This document shows positions 35,459-42,920 of a stretch of 42,920 bases of DNA, in pieces. The stretch covers positions 1 to 42,920 of the forward strand of contig JAKLJY010000062.1 in NCBI GenBank assembly GCA_023150895.1, given 5' to 3'. The position numbers and the translations under genes are program-made. The notes below the pieces were generated by a model. It made no database searches and was not told where the DNA came from. It saw only the letters and a list, made by a program, of their open reading frames with translations. Numbering within the stretch: the first letter of the stretch is position 1; the number at the start of each line of letters is the position of its first letter. The stretch comes from Myxococcota bacterium (GTDB lineage: Bacteria; Myxococcota_A; Bradymonadia; UBA7976; UBA1532).

Positions 35459-36346
35459 CTATCGCTCGCGCCGGGCAGCGGCGAGGGCGAGCAACACCCC
35501 CGCGGCGACGGCGACGTTCAAAGACTCGACGTCCCCCGTGCCGGGGATGGTGACCCGCTGCGCGCAGGCGGCGCGGGCCCTTGCGGCGAGCCCGACCCCC
35601 TCGTTGCCCATGACGATGCAGACCCCGGCGGGCCAGGCAAACCGGGTCGCGCTCTGCCCGCCGCGGGTGTCCGCGGCGACGGCGACGATGCCGCGGGCGG
35701 CGAGGCGACGCAGTGCATCACCGAGATCGGGGACGCCACAGACCGGCACGACCTCAGCCCCGCCCTGCGCAATGCGGACGGCCGCCGGCGAGAGCATCGC
35801 CTGTCGCTCGGTGTGCGGGACGAGCAGGCCCGCGGCCCCGAAGTACGCGGCGCTGCGCAGGATGGCGCCGAGGTTGTGCGGGTTGCCGACGTCGTCGAGC
35901 GCGACGAGCAGCGCATCGGGTGGCGTTCGGGACAGCAGCGTCTCGAAGTCGGTCAACGGCAGCGGAGCCGCCACGACGACGACGCCCTCGTGGTGCGTCG
36001 TGCGGGCGACCTTCTCGAGATCGTCGGCGGTGACCTCGCGGTAGGGCCGGCGCGCCGCCGCCGTGGTCTTCAGCAACGGGCCGAGGCGATCGCGGACCTC
36101 GCGCTGGTACAGCACCCGCTGAATGGCCGAGGGCCGGTGCCGCGCGAGCGCGAGCGCCGCATTGAGGCCGTAGACGACGCTCTCGTCGCTCACCGGCGGG
36201 GCGGCTGGCACGGGCGGCCCGTGCGGCCCGTGCGGTGCGTGCGGACGGTCCGGGGACGGCCGGGGCGGGCGCTGCGTGCGGGCGGCCGGCGGCGGCGGCG
36301 GGCGGTTCGACGGGGGGCGCGGGCCGTTCGGGCGGCGGGTCGACAT
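35459..36346 (-). CDS. SpoU (TrmH/RlmB)-family 2'-O-ribose RNA methyltransferase
   Basis: A 295-residue SPOUT methyltransferase. A basic Pro/Arg/His-rich tail (1-50) precedes the L30e-like substrate-binding domain (VVYGLNAALALARHR). SPOUT motifs are clear: LDDVGNPHNLGAILRSA with R164 (motif 1), VMGNEGVGL (motif 2) and IPGTGDVESLNVAVAAG (motif 3, with the deep-knot SLNV). The order fits RlmB (Gm2251 in 23S rRNA) or TrmH. The ATG at 36346 gives the basic tail; the GTG at 36193, just before VVYGLN, is a plausible alternative start. Either way the domain is complete. Confidence 0.9.
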   Translation of the reverse strand: MSTRRPNGPRPPSNRPPPPPAARTQRPPRPSPDRPHAPHGPHGPPVPAAPPVSDESVVYGLNAALALARHRPSAIQRVLYQREVRDRLGPLLKTTAAARRPYREVTADDLEKVARTTHHEGVVVVAAPLPLTDFETLLSRTPPDALLVALDDVGNPHNLGAILRSAAYFGAAGLLVPHTERQAMLSPAAVRIAQGGAEVVPVCGVPDLGDALRRLAARGIVAVAADTRGGQSATRFAWPAGVCIVMGNEGVGLAARARAACAQRVTIPGTGDVESLNVAVAAGVLLALAAARRER

Positions 36347-36354
36347 GGGGGCGC

Positions 36355-36383
36355 AGCATCGGGGGCGATCCGGGTCGTGTCAA
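36355..36383 (-). promoter_or_regulatory. Weak candidate promoter for the SpoU methyltransferase gene
   Basis: Reading the minus strand, TTGACA (36383-36378) is followed after 17 bases by GATGCT (36360-36355), a poor -10. Transcription would begin right at the ATG at 36346, giving a leaderless mRNA, or with a longer leader if the GTG at 36193 is used. Confidence 0.3.
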
Positions 36384-36451
36384 ACGTCGATTTCGTTGCC
36401 GGTCGTCCGCAGACCCGGGCGTGTCGGGTCAACCTTTGGCATCATCGCGGG

Positions 36452-37351
36452 ATGCGAGACGCCGAAGCCCGCCGCGCCCGCCTTCAGGTCGGGTTCCACC
36501 CCCCCGGCCCCCCGGCCGCCGCGCCCCCGGGGCTCGAACCGGGGCCCGACGAGACGCTCGACGCCCTGTGCGGTGCCTGGCGCATTTTTCAGCTGCGCCG
36601 CGGCCATCGTTACAGCGCCGACGACCTGCTCGTGGCGTGGTACGCGGGTGAGACCGCACGGCGCGCCGGGCTGACCGTCGACCGCGCGCTCGACCTCGGC
36701 AGCGGCATCGGCTCCGTCGCTCTGATGGTGGCCTGGCAGTTCCCCGACGCCCACCTGACCACGGTCGAGGCGCAGGCGCAGAGTCGGGCGCTGGCGGCGC
36801 GCTCCGTGGCCTGGAACGGCGTCGGCGACCGCTACACCCTGCTCGCCGGGGACCTCCGCGAGGCCGCGCCCGCCACCGGTGACTTCGACCTCGTGACCGG
36901 CAGCCCCCCCTACTTCGACCCGGCTGCCGGCGTGGTCAGCGACGGCCCGCAGAAGGGTCCCTGCCGGTTCGAGCTGCGGGGCGGGGTGGAGGACTACTGC
37001 ACCGCCGCGGCCCGGGCCGTCCGCCCCGGGGGTCGAGTGGTGCTCGTCATGGCCAGCGCGGGCCGGGCGCGCGTCGTGTCCGGCGCGGCGGCTGCCGGGC
37101 TCGTGCTCGAAGCGTGGCGCCCGGTGGTCTTCAAGGAGGGCCGCCCGCCGATGATCGACCTCTTCGCACTGCGGCTCGGGAGTCCCGGCGACCGGATCGA
37201 CCCGGTCGACCGGGTCGACCCGCGCCGTACCATGCCGGGTCTCGAGGGGATGTCGGAGCCACCGCTGATGCTGCGTGCCGCCGATGACACCCGGACCGAC
37301 GCCTTCCGCGCCGTGCGCCGGGCCATGGGCTACCCCCCGGGGGCCGCGTGA
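36452..37351 (+). CDS. TrmN6-like methyltransferase with an SPPY motif
   Basis: A 299-residue class I SAM methyltransferase. An N-terminal RNA-contact part ('FQLRRGHRYSADDLLVAWYAG', as in TrmN6 and its relatives) leads to SAM motif I DLGSGIGSVAL (about 81-91) and the target-adenine motif, here G150-SPPYF instead of the usual (N/D)PPY. TrmN6 makes m6A37 in tRNA-Val(UAC). A C-terminal extension (about 244-299) has an Asp/Val-rich repeat and no counterpart in E. coli TrmN6. The ATG at 36452 is just before the first conserved block. Its stop overlaps the next gene (GTGA). The family is likely; the exact nucleotide is uncertain. Confidence 0.82.
   Translation: MRDAEARRARLQVGFHPPGPPAAAPPGLEPGPDETLDALCGAWRIFQLRRGHRYSADDLLVAWYAGETARRAGLTVDRALDLGSGIGSVALMVAWQFPDAHLTTVEAQAQSRALAARSVAWNGVGDRYTLLAGDLREAAPATGDFDLVTGSPPYFDPAAGVVSDGPQKGPCRFELRGGVEDYCTAAARAVRPGGRVVLVMASAGRARVVSGAAAAGLVLEAWRPVVFKEGRPPMIDLFALRLGSPGDRIDPVDRVDPRRTMPGLEGMSEPPLMLRAADDTRTDAFRAVRRAMGYPPGAA
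37197..37218. repeat. 22-base perfect palindrome inside the TrmN6-like gene
   Basis: A self-complementary stretch centred on GTCGAC, with arms reading TCGACCCGG. It lies in the coding part for the IDPVDRVD segment and could form a hairpin in the mRNA or be a protein-binding site; it may equally be a by-product of the Asp/Pro/Val repeat. Confidence 0.7.
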
Positions 37352-37869
37352 ACCCGGGGCGCAAACCGGGCTATCCCGTCGAACTGCGGCTCGATGGCCG
37401 GCGCGTCGTGGTTCTTGGCGAGAAGGCCGAGACGCGTCGCGCCGCGCTGGAAGCCGCGGGGGCCCGTGTGGATGTCGGCGCGGACCGCCTGGTGGGCGCC
37501 CGCCTGGTCATGCTCACCGCGCCGGTCGACCTCGCGCTTGCCGCGCACCTCCGCATGGCCTGCGACGCCGCGGGGGCGCTGCTGTGGGTCGAGGATCATC
37601 CCGAGGCGAGCGACGTCACGCTCCCGGCGATCCTCGAGAGCGGGCCCGTGCGCCTGGCGATCAGCACGGGCGGGCGTTCGTCCGCCTTGTCCCGTGCCGT
37701 GCGCGACGCGCTGCGACCGCTACTCGGCGAGGCGTTTGCGGCCTGGGCTCAGGAGGTGGTCGACGCCGGCGTGCGCCGGCCGCGGGGCCGCTTCGAGGGC
37801 CACTTCGAGGCCCAGACGCCGGACGAGCCGCGGGATCCGGCCGAGCCGGACGGCGGGTCCACGCCGTAG
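37348..37869 (+). CDS. Degenerate CysG-N/Met8-like (precorrin-2 dehydrogenase) protein
   Basis: A 173-residue protein with the CysG N-terminal order: YPVELRLDGRRVVVLG near the start, A/G-rich strand-helix pattern, LLWVEDHPEASDVTLPAI with Asp83 at the position of the catalytic Asp, and AISTGGRSSALSRAVRDAL. The normal nucleotide-binding GGGxVA, however, is GEKAE, and the ATDD.xxN segment has become LTAPVDLALAA. NAD+-linked siroheme synthesis is therefore doubtful; a chelatase-only or other role is possible. No other siroheme or heme genes are nearby. The GTG start overlaps the methyltransferase stop. The tail is Pro/Glu-rich. Confidence 0.75.
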   Translation: MNPGRKPGYPVELRLDGRRVVVLGEKAETRRAALEAAGARVDVGADRLVGARLVMLTAPVDLALAAHLRMACDAAGALLWVEDHPEASDVTLPAILESGPVRLAISTGGRSSALSRAVRDALRPLLGEAFAAWAQEVVDAGVRRPRGRFEGHFEAQTPDEPRDPAEPDGGSTP

Positions 37870-37927
37870 GCCTCCGGGCGGGCGGATGCCTTGCTTCGCG
37901 GGTGGTTTGATGTAGGCAAATATCCCA

Positions 37928-37957
37928 TTGACCCCGCGTCCGGGTCCGGCGCAGAAT
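37928..37957 (+). promoter_or_regulatory. Candidate promoter of the giant lipoprotein
   Basis: TTGACC at 37928-37933, an 18-base spacer, then CAGAAT at 37952-37957 (4 of 6 matches to TATAAT). It lies 32 bases before the ATG, in a locally AT-richer patch, with the GGGGAGG ribosome-binding site (37978-37984) between. Confidence 0.5.
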
Positions 37958-37989
37958 CTCCCAACACGAACAAGCCTGGGGAGGCGGAC

Positions 37990-40900
37990 ATGCGCGCGGT
38001 GGTTCAACGTCGACAGTGGAGCCGCTCCAGCGGGTTCGTGGCCGGCCTCGCCTGGGTCCTCGCGGCCTGCGGCGATGGCGGGAGCGGCAGCGGTGGGAAT
38101 ACCGGGGGGACGGGCGGGGGCGGCGGCGGTGCGCTCGGGGGCGCGACCGACGGCGGTCCCGGCGGCTTGCCCTCCATTCTCGACGCGAACTCCGGGCGTC
38201 CCCCGCGCGACTTCGGCACGGGTGACGGGGGCCTCGCGGGCTTCCGGGACGCCTGCAACGACAACCTCGACTGCGCAAGCCGCTGGTGCGTGCCCTTCGA
38301 GGACCACAACGTCTGCACGCAGACCTGCCTCGACGAGGGCTGTCCGGACGGCTGGAACTGCCACGCCGTCGCCAATACCAACCCGGACGTCGTCTTCATC
38401 TGTTTCCCGCCCGGCAACCGCCTCTGCGGCGGCTGCGTTCAGGACGCGGACTGCCCGGGGGGCCGGTGTTACGGCCTCGACGGCCTCAACGTCTGTGGCC
38501 TCGACTGCGAGACCGACGAGTCGTGCCCGCAGGAGTACGCGTGCCAGAAGGTCTTCGAGGCGGCCGACGCCCCGAAACAGTGCGTCCCCCGCACCCAGTC
38601 GTGCACCTGCGACGCCGAAACGGCGGGCAACGTGCGCGTCTGCGAGAAGTCGAGCGATACCGGCACCTGTTACGGGCGCGAGACGTGTGACCCCGAGCAG
38701 GGGTGGACGGGCTGCGACGCCCCCGAACCCCGCCCCGAGGTCTGCAACCTCGCCGACGACGACTGCAACGGCCTGACGGACGACATCGCCGGCCTCGGCG
38801 GGGAGTGTGAGCGCACCGTCGAGGTCGACGGCGCCGAGTCGACCTGCCGTGGGCGCCTCGTGTGTTCGCGCGAGTCCGAAGACCCCATCTGCACGGCGGC
38901 CGAACCCATGGCCGAGGCGTGCAACTACCTCGACGACGACTGCGACGGCGACACGGACGAGACGTTCCCCGAGCGCGGCGCCATCTGCGAGATCGGCATC
39001 GGCGTCTGTCGGCGGGTCGGCGTGACCGAGTGCACGGACGACGGCACCGGGACGCGCTGCAACGTGGTGGAGGGCGCGCCCGGACCCGAGCGCTGTGACG
39101 GCCTCGACAACGACTGCGACGGCGAGACCGACGAAGGTTTCGAAGGCCTCAACGAGCCCTGTTTCAACGGCGTCGGCGCCTGCCGGCGGGCCGGGGCGCT
39201 GCGCTGCTCGGCCGACGGCGCGGGCGTCGAGTGCCCGGCCGTCCCCGGTCAGCCGTCGGAAGAGATTTGCGACGGCGTCGACAACAACTGCGACGGTGCG
39301 GACGACGAGGGCTTCGACGGCCTGTTCGAGCCCTGCGAGGCGGGCGTCGGCGGCTGCCGGCGCCAGGGCTTCCTGTACTGCACCGAGGATGGCCGTCGGG
39401 TGGAGTGCACCGCCATCCCCACGGATCCGGTGCCCGAGCGCTGCAACGGCGTCGACGACGACTGCAACGGACAGGTCGACGAGCTCTTCCCCGACCTGAA
39501 CACACCGTGCAGCCGCGGCCTCGGCCTTTGTCAGCGCGCGGGCGTCAACGTCTGCTCGCCGGATGGCGCGGCCACGATCTGCAACGCCCCGAACAGCGAG
39601 CCGCAGGGCGAGCGGTGCGATGGCCTCGACAACGACTGCGATGGTGAGATCGACGAAGATTTCGCCGGCCTCGACGAGATCTGTCAGGCGGGTGAGGGCG
39701 CCTGTCAGCGCGTCGGCATCGTCGTGTGTACCCCGGACGGGCTCGGCGCGACCTGCAGCGCCGTCGCCGCCCCGCCGCAGCCCGAGGTCTGCAACGGCCT
39801 CGACGACGACTGCAACGGGCAGATCGACGAGCCTTTCCCCGACGTCGCCCGGCCCTGCTCGGCCGGCGACGGGGCCTGCCTGCGCTTCGGCGTGTACCGC
39901 TGCGCGCCGGACGGCGCGGCGACGGTCTGCGACGCGGCGCCGGGCGAGCCGGGTGACGAGTTGTGCAACAGTGTCGACGACGACTGCGACGGCGACACCG
40001 ACGAGGACTTCGAAAATCTCGACACCCCGTGCAACAGTGGCGTCGGCGCCTGCGCCCGCGCCGGCATCTACGTCTGCGGCGACGACGGCGCGGGGGTCGT
40101 GTGCAACGCCGCGGCGGGGGCGCCGGTCGCGGAGACCTGCAATGGCCGCGACGACGACTGCAACGACCGCACGGACGAGGTCTTCGCCGATCTCGGACGG
40201 CGCTGCGAGACCGGCCGCGGGGAGTGTCGCCAGGTCGGTTTGCGCATCTGCGCGCCGGACGGGGCGGGCACCACCTGCAGCGCCGAAGAGGGCCTGCCCC
40301 AGGCCGAGACGTGCGACAGCCGGGACAACGACTGCGACGGTGCCATCGACGAGGACTTCGCGGGCCTGAACACGGCGTGTCAGACCGGCGTCGGCGAGTG
40401 TGCGCGGCCCGGCGTGCGCGTCTGCAGCGCCGATGGCGCGGCGGTCGCCTGCAACGCCGTCGCCGGAGCCCCCGACGCCGAACGCTGCGACGGGCGAGAC
40501 AACGACTGTGATGGCACGGTCGACGACGGCTTTGCCGGCATCGGCGAGGTCTGCAACGTCGGGAGCGGCGTCTGTGCACGAACGGGCGTCCAGGTCTGCG
40601 CCGGCGACGGGGCGGCGGTGGTCTGCAACGTCGCGCCGGGGCAGCCGCAGGCCGAGGTCTGCAACAGCGCCGATGACGACTGCGACGGCACGGTCGACGA
40701 GGGGTTCGACAACCTCGGGCGGGCCTGCAGCGTCGGGCGAGGCATCTGCGCCCGCGCCGGCGTGCTCGTCTGCAACGCGGGCGGCAATGGCGTGGTGTGC
40801 GACGCCGAGGTCGGGCCCGCGCTCGGGGCCGAGCTCTGCAACGGCCTCGACGATACCTGTGACGGCCGGGTCGACGAGGGGATTGCCGGCCTCGGCGAGA

Positions 40901-42920
40901 TTTGCACGCAGGGGCGCGGTGCGTGTCTGCGCACGGGCGTGAACATCTGTGACCCCGCCGGGAACGGCGTCGTGTGCAACGTGCAGGCGGGCGCCCCGGG
41001 GGCCGAGACCTGCAACGGCGTGGACGACGACTGTGACGACAGTACGGACGAAGGCTTCGCGGGGCTCGGCCAGGCCTGCGTCGACGGACGGGGCGTCTGT
41101 CAGCGCGCCGGCGTCACCGTCTGTTCGGCCGATGGGGCGGGTGTCGCCTGCAACGCCGTCCCCGGTCAGCCGGCGCCCGGCGGCGAGCTCTGCAATGGCC
41201 TCGACGACGACTGCAATGGTCAGACGGACGAGACGTTCCCCGATCTCAATACGGCCTGCCAGGCGGGCGACGGGGCCTGCATGCGGGCCGGCGTGCGGCG
41301 CTGCCGCGCGAACGGCGCCGGCACGGAGTGCAACGCGACGCCGGGGCCGGCGGCGGCCGAGCTGTGCGATGGCATCGACAACGACTGCGATCGCACCGTC
41401 GACGACGGGTTCGCCGGGCTCGGAACGGCCTGCACCAGTGGTTTCGGTATCTGCCGGCGAAACGGCGTGCTGATCTGCAATGCCAACGACCGCCAGGGCG
41501 CGCCGGTCTGCGATGCCGTCGCCGGACCCTCGAATGGGGCGGAGACCTGCGACAATCAGGACGACGACTGCGACGGCGACGTCGACGACGGGTTCCGCGA
41601 CCTGAGCGGCATCTACAACGGTCTGACCCATTGCGGGTACTGCGGCAACGACTGCAACGCACTCTGGAACAACGACCCCGCGTCTTTCGGTGTCGCGCCG
41701 CGCTGCGACGTCGCCGCCAACCGTGCGCAGTGCGCCTTCAGCTGCCTGCCCGGGCGCCTCGACGCCGACCGCGTGGCGAACAACGGGTGCGAGCTCGAAA
41801 TCGACAACGGATGCGTCTACGTGAGCACCCCGGCCAACGGCGGGGTGGACAACGCCAACTGCGGTTCGGTCCAGGCACCGTGCGCGACAATCACCTTCGG
41901 CATCGGCCGCGCGTCGGCGCAGGGACGGGCGCGGGTTCGCGTCTCCGACGGCGTCTATCGCGAGAGCGTGACGCTCACCAATGGCATCAGCGTCCTCGGC
42001 GGGCATCACCGGACGACGTGGATTCAGAATCCGGCATTGAACGTGACGATCATCAACGGCCGCACGCTCGCGGGCATTCACCGCAAAGCCGTCATCGCGC
42101 AGAGCATCACGCTCGCCACGGTCTTCGAGGGCTTCGTCGTCAACGGCGAGTCCCCGCTGCAGGAGGGCAATAGCTACGGCATCTACGTCCGCGACTCGAA
42201 CAACACGCTGACCATCCGCAACAATCGCGTCTTCGCCGGTGACGGCGGGCGCGGCGTGCCCGGCACCAACGGCGGCGCCGGTCAGCTCGGCGTGAACGGG
42301 ACGGTCGGGCGCGCTTCCTACGGCGTCGGGGCGTGTGCGAGCGGTGCCAACGTCATCATCAGCAACGGCGGCGCCGGCGGCGCGCGGGTGTGCGGCGCGG
42401 TGACCGTCAACGGCGGCAACGGTGGCGGCACGGTCTGCCCCGACAAGGAGCGCCCCGAAGGCGACGGCGCGACCGGCGGCAATGGCCTCGCGGCGGGCAG
42501 CAACGCCGGTCCCGGCGGCGACGGCGCCTGGGGCATGCAGGGCGTCACCGAGTTCTTCGCCGGCTTCCCCATCAGCCGCACCTGCAACGTCTCCGACAAC
42601 GCGGCCGCCCACCAGGACGCCTACGTCGGCAGCCCCGGGACGGCCGGGACGGATGCCACGGGTGGCGCCGGGGCGGCGGCCAACAACGGCAGCGTCGGCG
42701 CGGACAACGAGTGGCGCGGCGCGCTCGGCGCGGCCGGTGGCAGCTCGCGGCCCGGCGGCGGCGGTGGCGGTGGCGGTGGCGCGGCCGGCGTGCGCGACAC
42801 GACCGCGGTCTGGTGGGACGTCGGCGCGACGGGCGGCGGCGGCGGCAGCGGCGGGTGCCAGGGCACCTCGGGCACGGCCGGCAGCACCGGCGGCGCGTCG
42901 TTCGGCATCTTCATCACCTT
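37990..42920 (+). CDS. Giant lipoprotein: 17 MopE modules plus beta-helix and Gly-rich region (3' end outside window)
   Basis: At least 1,643 residues. The lipobox is L-A-A-C, followed by a Gly-rich linker. A Dickkopf-like Cys-rich region spans about 80-245. Then 17 tandem modules of 57-62 residues each carry (E)x-C-(D/N)GxD(D/N)DC(D/N)GxxD(E/D)xFxxLxxxC, the MopE / calcium-loop type motif, from about residue 250 to 1,200. After a last Cys-rich linker comes a region resembling the DUF1565-type right-handed beta-helix ('YVSTPANGGVDNANCGSVQ', 'APCATITFGIGRAS', 'GVYRESVTLTNGISVLGG', 'YGIYVRDSNNTLTIRNNRV'). From about 1,415 the sequence is Gly-rich (GGAGG/GGNGG runs) and still open at the window end. 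A GGGGAGG sits 5 bases before the ATG. Probably a surface adhesin or rod. Confidence 0.9.
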   Translation, partial: MRAVVQRRQWSRSSGFVAGLAWVLAACGDGGSGSGGNTGGTGGGGGGALGGATDGGPGGLPSILDANSGRPPRDFGTGDGGLAGFRDACNDNLDCASRWCVPFEDHNVCTQTCLDEGCPDGWNCHAVANTNPDVVFICFPPGNRLCGGCVQDADCPGGRCYGLDGLNVCGLDCETDESCPQEYACQKVFEAADAPKQCVPRTQSCTCDAETAGNVRVCEKSSDTGTCYGRETCDPEQGWTGCDAPEPRPEVCNLADDDCNGLTDDIAGLGGECERTVEVDGAESTCRGRLVCSRESEDPICTAAEPMAEACNYLDDDCDGDTDETFPERGAICEIGIGVCRRVGVTECTDDGTGTRCNVVEGAPGPERCDGLDNDCDGETDEGFEGLNEPCFNGVGACRRAGALRCSADGAGVECPAVPGQPSEEICDGVDNNCDGADDEGFDGLFEPCEAGVGGCRRQGFLYCTEDGRRVECTAIPTDPVPERCNGVDDDCNGQVDELFPDLNTPCSRGLGLCQRAGVNVCSPDGAATICNAPNSEPQGERCDGLDNDCDGEIDEDFAGLDEICQAGEGACQRVGIVVCTPDGLGATCSAVAAPPQPEVCNGLDDDCNGQIDEPFPDVARPCSAGDGACLRFGVYRCAPDGAATVCDAAPGEPGDELCNSVDDDCDGDTDEDFENLDTPCNSGVGACARAGIYVCGDDGAGVVCNAAAGAPVAETCNGRDDDCNDRTDEVFADLGRRCETGRGECRQVGLRICAPDGAGTTCSAEEGLPQAETCDSRDNDCDGAIDEDFAGLNTACQTGVGECARPGVRVCSADGAAVACNAVAGAPDAERCDGRDNDCDGTVDDGFAGIGEVCNVGSGVCARTGVQVCAGDGAAVVCNVAPGQPQAEVCNSADDDCDGTVDEGFDNLGRACSVGRGICARAGVLVCNAGGNGVVCDAEVGPALGAELCNGLDDTCDGRVDEGIAGLGEICTQGRGACLRTGVNICDPAGNGVVCNVQAGAPGAETCNGVDDDCDDSTDEGFAGLGQACVDGRGVCQRAGVTVCSADGAGVACNAVPGQPAPGGELCNGLDDDCNGQTDETFPDLNTACQAGDGACMRAGVRRCRANGAGTECNATPGPAAAELCDGIDNDCDRTVDDGFAGLGTACTSGFGICRRNGVLICNANDRQGAPVCDAVAGPSNGAETCDNQDDDCDGDVDDGFRDLSGIYNGLTHCGYCGNDCNALWNNDPASFGVAPRCDVAANRAQCAFSCLPGRLDADRVANNGCELEIDNGCVYVSTPANGGVDNANCGSVQAPCATITFGIGRASAQGRARVRVSDGVYRESVTLTNGISVLGGHHRTTWIQNPALNVTIINGRTLAGIHRKAVIAQSITLATVFEGFVVNGESPLQEGNSYGIYVRDSNNTLTIRNNRVFAGDGGRGVPGTNGGAGQLGVNGTVGRASYGVGACASGANVIISNGGAGGARVCGAVTVNGGNGGGTVCPDKERPEGDGATGGNGLAAGSNAGPGGDGAWGMQGVTEFFAGFPISRTCNVSDNAAAHQDAYVGSPGTAGTDATGGAGAAANNGSVGADNEWRGALGAAGGSSRPGGGGGGGGGAAGVRDTTAVWWDVGATGGGGGSGGCQGTSGTAGSTGGASFGIFIT
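38737..41600 (+). repeat. 17 tandem MopE-type coding modules of 171-186 bases
   Basis: The motif GAG-xxx-TGC-(GAC/AAC)-GGC-xxx-GAC-(GAC/AAC)-GAC-TGC recurs at about 38740, 38914, 39085, 39265, 39436, 39613, 39784, 39961, 40132, 40306, 40480, 40654, 40834, 41005, 41185, 41359 and 41545. Cysteine positions are conserved across modules. Confidence 0.9.

Noticed and set aside
37720-42612. A 1,630-residue open frame on the minus strand opposite the giant MopE lipoprotein.
   Set aside because: It mirrors GC-rich codon bias, reads as repetitive Val/Asp/Ala sequence without domains, and the plus strand has a strong ribosome-binding site, lipobox and Cys repeats.
42240-42920. Gly-rich tail as a PE_PGRS protein.
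   Set aside because: No PE domain; the region belongs to a lipoprotein with MopE modules.

Overview
This is a very GC-rich chromosomal window, with G/C at most third codon positions and many long antisense open frames as a by-product. Several traits point to a Gram-negative bacterium of the Myxococcota or an allied deltaproteobacterial lineage. They are a complete Tol-Pal operon, many lipoproteins with Gly/Pro/'PDAA'-rich linkers after the lipobox, cysteine-rich MopE-type 'CDGxDNDCDG' repeats, C-terminal tails of the MYXO-CTERM kind (Gly-Cys, hydrophobic helix, Arg cluster), and tandem PilZ proteins. The assignment is an inference; there is no rRNA in the window. I see no tRNA, CRISPR, insertion sequence, integrase or phage gene, so it reads as ordinary vertically inherited chromosome with a strong cell-surface theme.

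Layout. 1-3895 (minus): a small secreted protein, a large lipoprotein with Ig-like, PPC and Cys-rich domains, and the first 270 residues of an RlmL-type 23S rRNA methyltransferase. 3976-6187 (plus): a secreted protein and a metzincin protease with a MYXO-CTERM-like tail. 6184-12003 (plus): tolQ-tolR-tolA-tolB, an extra exported TonB/TolA-C-like protein, pal, then ppx/gppA, tightly packed behind a TTGACA-containing promoter candidate. 12083-14320 (plus): a MopE-repeat lipoprotein. 14337-17215 (minus): three consecutive PilZ paralogues. 17297-20868 (minus): a SpoIID/LytB-type lipoprotein overlapping a CopA-like Cu+ ATPase. 21075-27146 (plus): a 2,023-residue lipoprotein made of carboxypeptidase-regulatory-like modules and a very long pentapeptide-repeat region. 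27250-27546 (plus): a DUF493 (YbeD-like) protein. 27572-32930 (minus): a three-gene overlapping operon of a CBM9-like secreted protein, an SGNH hydrolase and a GH31 lipoprotein. 33045-37869: a small secreted protein, a Nudix-MBL fusion, an orphan protein, a SpoU rRNA/tRNA 2'-O-methyltransferase, a TrmN6-like methyltransferase and a degenerate CysG-N/Met8-like protein. 37990-42920 (plus, runs off the end): a giant lipoprotein with 17 MopE modules followed by a beta-helix and Gly-rich region.

How the genes fit together. The Tol-Pal genes form the trans-envelope motor that constricts and stabilises the outer membrane. Around it sit candidates for surface decoration and remodelling: repeat-built lipoproteins, a metzincin, a SpoIID-like peptidoglycan enzyme and a glycan-active operon. 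The PilZ trio may connect c-di-GMP to surface behaviour. The most unusual items are the TonB-C-only protein inserted between tolB and pal, the pentapeptide mega-lipoprotein, the 17-module MopE/beta-helix lipoprotein, the PilZ triplet with a substituted signature in one copy, and the glycan operon. Almost every gap between genes is under 120 bases; the largest is the 206-base divergent gap 20869-21074, where I see no convincing signal.
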